From Mytilus galloprovincialis (Eukaryota > Mollusca > Bivalvia > Mytilida > Mytilidae), in assembly GCF_965363235.1 (NCBI RefSeq), contig NC_134842.1, forward strand, positions 39,540,958 through 39,604,957: a DNA stretch of 64,000 nt, given 5' to 3'. The position numbers were made by a program, and so were the translations under genes. Of the stretch, positions 60,484-64,000 are shown in pieces. Position 1 is the stretch's first letter; each line of letters opens with the position of its first letter. The notes below the pieces were generated by a model. That model had not been told where the DNA came from. It was given only the letters and a program-made list of their open reading frames with translations, and did no database searches.

Positions 60484-61403
60484 ATGGATCCTGGAAAATA
60501 CAGTCAAGGACAAATTGAACTTCCGTATGGTTGCTATGATGCTAAATCATTAACATACTTTCCATATCTCCTTGCAGGCCTTTGTTGGTATATTCTAACG
60601 AAACTAAATAAAACTTTGAAGGAATCAAGAAACCAGTTTCTGATATCCGTTATAATGTCATACTATGAAGTAGCAAACAGGAAAACAAAAGTAATAAGGC
60701 AAGCCGAGAGAGAATGGGACAGTCTTGATTAGAATTTGAAATATTTATGGAAGTAAGATCAATTTTCGGTATCGCTTAATAGATTGGTGTTATTATTGAA
60801 CCATTCCAACCCATCTATACACGGAGAAGCGATACTTCTAGACCCAGATGGTATAATACGAAGACAAATCTGCGACGGTTTATACACAAGTAAAATTGAA
60901 AAGGAGCATACACACATTTTTTTAGCCCTTTTGAAAGAACAGTTTATTATGGAATTGTATTAGTAATGTTCTTTATTTGCATCCCTTGCACTGCTCCTGG
61001 ACACAAGTGTTCTGAATTACTAATCGAATATGCTGCGCGTAACATTGAACACATAATAATCGGATACAATGTTGTGTACCACGGTACAGATTAAAATCTT
61101 TCTTTGAGATTGATGAACAACAGTGCCTATATTTATTGTACAAATCCAAAGGACTTGAATTTAGAATTGAAGTGACTTAAAAGTGCAAAGTAATCAAAAC
61201 ATGAAAATTCCGAAAAACTTGAAACTTATCTCTTTGACGACGAAGACTAACTTCAAAAGAATGGTTAGACGTTTCAGAAATCGTTTTCAAAAATAGAAAA
61301 TAGACTCAGAGTAATGAAAAACAGAATCTTTAAGTATTCGGACAGGGGAAATAGCTCCGGAGAAAGTTATGAAGACAGTGATGACGATGTTGATTTCTTT
61401 TAG
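60484..61403 (+). pseudogene. Deaminase-like family 1, decayed near full-length copy
   Basis: ATG 60484 opens an 83-codon reading (LPYGCYDAKS, FPYLLAGLCW, LKESRNQFLISVIMSYYEVA, VIRQAEREWDSLD) that stops at 60732. Homology then goes on with further stops: LNRLVLLLNHSNPSIHGEA and ILLDPDG (HGE kept), a deletion of about 20 nt before FFICIPCTAPGHKC (PC-x6-C kept, the Ser-His before it lost), HIIIGYNVVYHGTD and LSLRLMNN. The acidic LETYLFDDED end and the basic tail follow to about 61403. There are at least four stops or shifts. It is closest to the 18.6-kb copy. The metal-binding motif residues survive although the frame does not. Confidence 0.65.
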
Positions 61404-62189
61404 GAAGAAGTCGACATTGTTAAGCTTTTGCTCTAGAAATTATGATAAAGATAAATTTAATTTTCCTCATATCGAAAGAAGTGAATCTTTTATTTCACAT
61501 ACTCTTGAAAAAAAAATAGACATATTTTCCTTAATCTTTATCACTCACACCTGTTCCGGTAACCATTACTTTAAACGATACCACTTTCAAGTTTGTTCTT
61601 CACCTGAATGTTGCTGTCCCTTAACAACGTGTTTCATAGTTCTTTCATTTGTTTTTGTCCTTTTATCAAAATTACTTTTTCTTATACATCTCGTCAATTT
61701 GTTTGTATTGTCTTTCATTTTTGGTGTTGTGTTTTGTATATGCGACTTTTTGTATTTCTTTGGTTCTTATAACGTGACTCTGTACTTTGGAAGATCCCGT
61801 CAGTATGAAATTGTTCTATTTCATGCCATTATGATATATTTCTATTATGAATTACAAAATACGTTGAACCACAAACGTCAAAATCGTTCAATCTCGTAGT
61901 GGAATTAACTATTTGTGGATTCTTATAAATTGTATATATAACTTTTGGACTATTTTAAATCTCGGTCTATTTCTGAAATTTATTCTTACATACTTTTGAT
62001 TTTTTAACCCTGTAGGCTAACATGGCCTAGTGAATTTAAAAATTGTTTGTATGCACATTGAACGACAAATCTATGTAACGTATAAAATTTCTGACGTCAA
62101 ACACACAAATCAATAAATGTGTTTGAAGATATATGTTTGTTGTGTTCTGTTAAAATTGTTATACGATGATGACTGATGTACCCATATTT
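61404..62189. other. No gene recognised
   Basis: A 176-codon frame (61369-61899) overlaps the end of the pseudogene in another frame. It is rich in Phe, Leu, Cys and Ser and is not supported as a gene. Confidence 0.4.
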
Positions 62190-62460
62190 TGACTATTTTA
62201 TTTATTGTGTCTGTTTAGTTAACGCATCACTTTAAATATAATGGAATTTGATGAGACTGTCATTAAAGTGAGAGGGTAAGCGCTATAAAACCAAGTTTAA
62301 TCCACCATTTTCTACATTTGAAAATGCATGTAACAAGTCAGGAATATGACAGTTCTTGTCCATTCGTTTTTGATGCGTATTGTTATATGATTTTGCCATG
62401 TGATTATGGACTTTCCGAATTGATTTTCTTCTAAGTTTAGTATTTTTGTGATTTTTCTTT
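62190..62460 (+). repeat. Dispersed mussel repeat E
   Basis: 'TTTGATGAGACTGTCATTAAAG', 'AAGTCAGGAATATGACAGTTC', 'GTCCATTCGTTTTTGATGCG' and 'TTATGGACTTTCCGAATTG'. It is reversed with respect to 43.2 and 50.2 kb. Confidence 0.75.
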
Positions 62461-64000
62461 TTAAACTGTATTTACATAATTTTATTACAAAGGGGGAGAC
62501 ATATCTCTCTGTCGAAATCTGATTTCAAACAAATTATGAATAAATGATACACCCCTATAATAAACAACGTGGCTGTTATTCTATAGGAAACAATTTTATA
62601 GGGTAAAAGGCATAGATAGATATTTATAATCAATTGTGCATTATCAAACTCCTCTCACGTACTGTAAAAACACAAATTTCACACTATTTGTTTCTTTGTT
62701 ATTCTTAATAAGGGAGAGAATGATTATTCTTGTGTTATACCTATGAAAGATAGAAAATTGCAAAAATAAAACCCATTTGCAACAATACATGATATCTGTC
62801 GAACGAATTGATTGAAAGGTTAATTGTAATTGTATCATATAAAGGGAAAATAATGACTGTACACAGGTCGTTAAGTTATGCCGAGACTCGAATTTCATTG
62901 AAACTTGGAATCGTTCTGAATGAGAAAAAAAAATCTATGCAGGTATATAAGATAAACATGATAAAAGAATAAACGATAAACGTTTTTTACCGACGGTACT
63001 CAAGGAGAGCGATTATTGCAGGCTCTTTTTTGTTTTGTTTCGGAAAGTCAAACTCAAGAATTGACTGATTTAACCATGTGTGCGAGCGTTCAATGCTCAC
63101 CCATACTAGGGAGAATGGTGTCACAGTAATATATGAAACAAATTGCAATTATTTATTGAAAAAGCTTTCTTATCAAATCGACACAAACCACTGACAGAAA
63201 CAACACAAGAATACAAAAAACAAAACAATTGAGCACATATCTCACAGTACTCGCAATTGTAGAAAGCCAGTTTAAAGCGATTTACAACTTATTTGGTGTA
63301 AAGAGATTAAAAGAGGTAATTACCATTCTCATAATGACATGACATTGTACAACGTATCGACAGGTGAAAGACCATTATTTTATAATTGTACAGCAATACA
63401 TAAGTGATTAAGTTTGAGTACATTTTTGAAATAAAGAAATAGTCAATATGTGTGCACATAACGACAATATTGAGATCTATCAAGTCGATAAGATTTCAAC
63501 CCGTTGATTATGAGAGAATTAAATGGATCAATAAGTTAACATAGATCGTATCTACCTTTACATGCTCTATAAACATCAATAAAAAAATATGTGATCATTT
63601 ATTTGTTATAAAAATGAAAATATAATTTCTTTATTTCGAACAGAAGAAGCACTTTCTAGTTTCATTTTTTCACACATGAACACTTTATAAACGTTCTTTA
63701 TAAAGGTCTGCTTCTAATAAAAACGAAATTTACAACATAGTCGTGAGGTGAATAACGACTTTAATCAATACTACATTAGTTTATGGTTACCACCACAAAG
63801 TGGTTGACTGATACGATGTGACTGTGTCTGAAAGTGATTGCGACAAGATTTGTCGGGTTTATATAAAGAAAATAAGATAAGGTATGATTGATATAATTCA
63901 TTTTTCCAGAATACGACATGAATTTGTTGGTGGGTGATGTATCCAAAACAGGAATTGCTTTCTATGTAGATACATATGTCTCGGTTCTTTGAAAGTATCT
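62461..64000. other. No gene recognised
   Basis: AT-rich to the window edge, with only short frames. I see no repeat with clear bounds. Confidence 0.4.

Noticed and set aside
61369..61899. 176-codon plus-strand ORF
   Set aside because: It overlaps the deaminase-like pseudogene in another frame, is dominated by Phe, Leu, Cys and Ser, and has no recognisable domain or signal layout.

Overview
The window looks like a stretch of bivalve nuclear genome, most likely a mytilid mussel. It is AT-rich, has intron-like signals, and is crowded with diverse mobile elements. From memory, several dispersed repeats have the sequence of very common Mytilus repeats (the 'gaagatgtggtatg.. caatgagacaactc' module, the 'gaatggaaatggggaatgtg' tail and the 'acgaaacgcgcgtctggcg' module). 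No complete conventional housekeeping gene was recognised. The species call is inference.

The most informative content is two small, mostly decayed gene families whose closest relatives, by motif, are effector domains of bacterial polymorphic toxins. Family 1 has five copies or fragments (4.0-4.5 kb -, 18.6-19.5 kb +, 27.6-28.45 kb -, 36.05-36.3 kb -, 60.5-61.4 kb +). Its core is an HGE motif followed by PC-x6-C inside an alternating helix/strand pattern, which is the zinc-site signature of the cytidine/nucleic-acid deaminase superfamily. The 28 kb copy has an uninterrupted deaminase-like core. Family 2 has three copies (41.5-41.9 kb +, 49.4-49.8 kb +, 52.9-53.3 kb -) with a HYD1-type ADP-ribosyltransferase pattern. 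The 53 kb copy is intact over its last exon and has a plausible 20-nt upstream micro-exon.

Layout: 1-2.0 kb, 3' part of a frameshifted LINE. 3.0-3.3 kb, a TTAA-flanked MITE. 4.0-4.5 kb, a deaminase-like fragment. 8.1-15.7 kb, a degenerate array of an exon-like repeat on the minus strand. 16-17 kb, element tails. 18.6-19.5 kb, a deaminase-like pseudogene. 24-26.7 kb, a hairpin, small tandem repeats and a reverse transcriptase fragment. 27.6-28.45 kb, the best deaminase-like ORF. 28.5-34.5 kb, a foldback-type element whose inverted arms of about 0.9 kb each hold 26 units of a 21-bp repeat in the same order. 35.0-36.3 kb, a Penelope-like fragment abutting a deaminase-like fragment.

From 38.8 to 50.1 kb there is a tandem segmental duplication. 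Each copy ends in a broken ADP-ribosyltransferase-like gene, and the second copy carries several insertions, including a 3.4-kb element with terminal inverted repeats. At 52.9-58.2 kb lie the intact ADP-ribosyltransferase-like exon, a near-perfect hairpin in its intron, and more of the exon-like repeat. 60.5-61.4 kb holds a decayed deaminase-like copy. The remaining stretches are AT-rich and I could read no gene in them.

The picture is a rapidly turning-over accessory locus: two effector-like families duplicated, broken and scattered among transposable elements. An immune or genome-defence role would be consistent but is not shown by the sequence.
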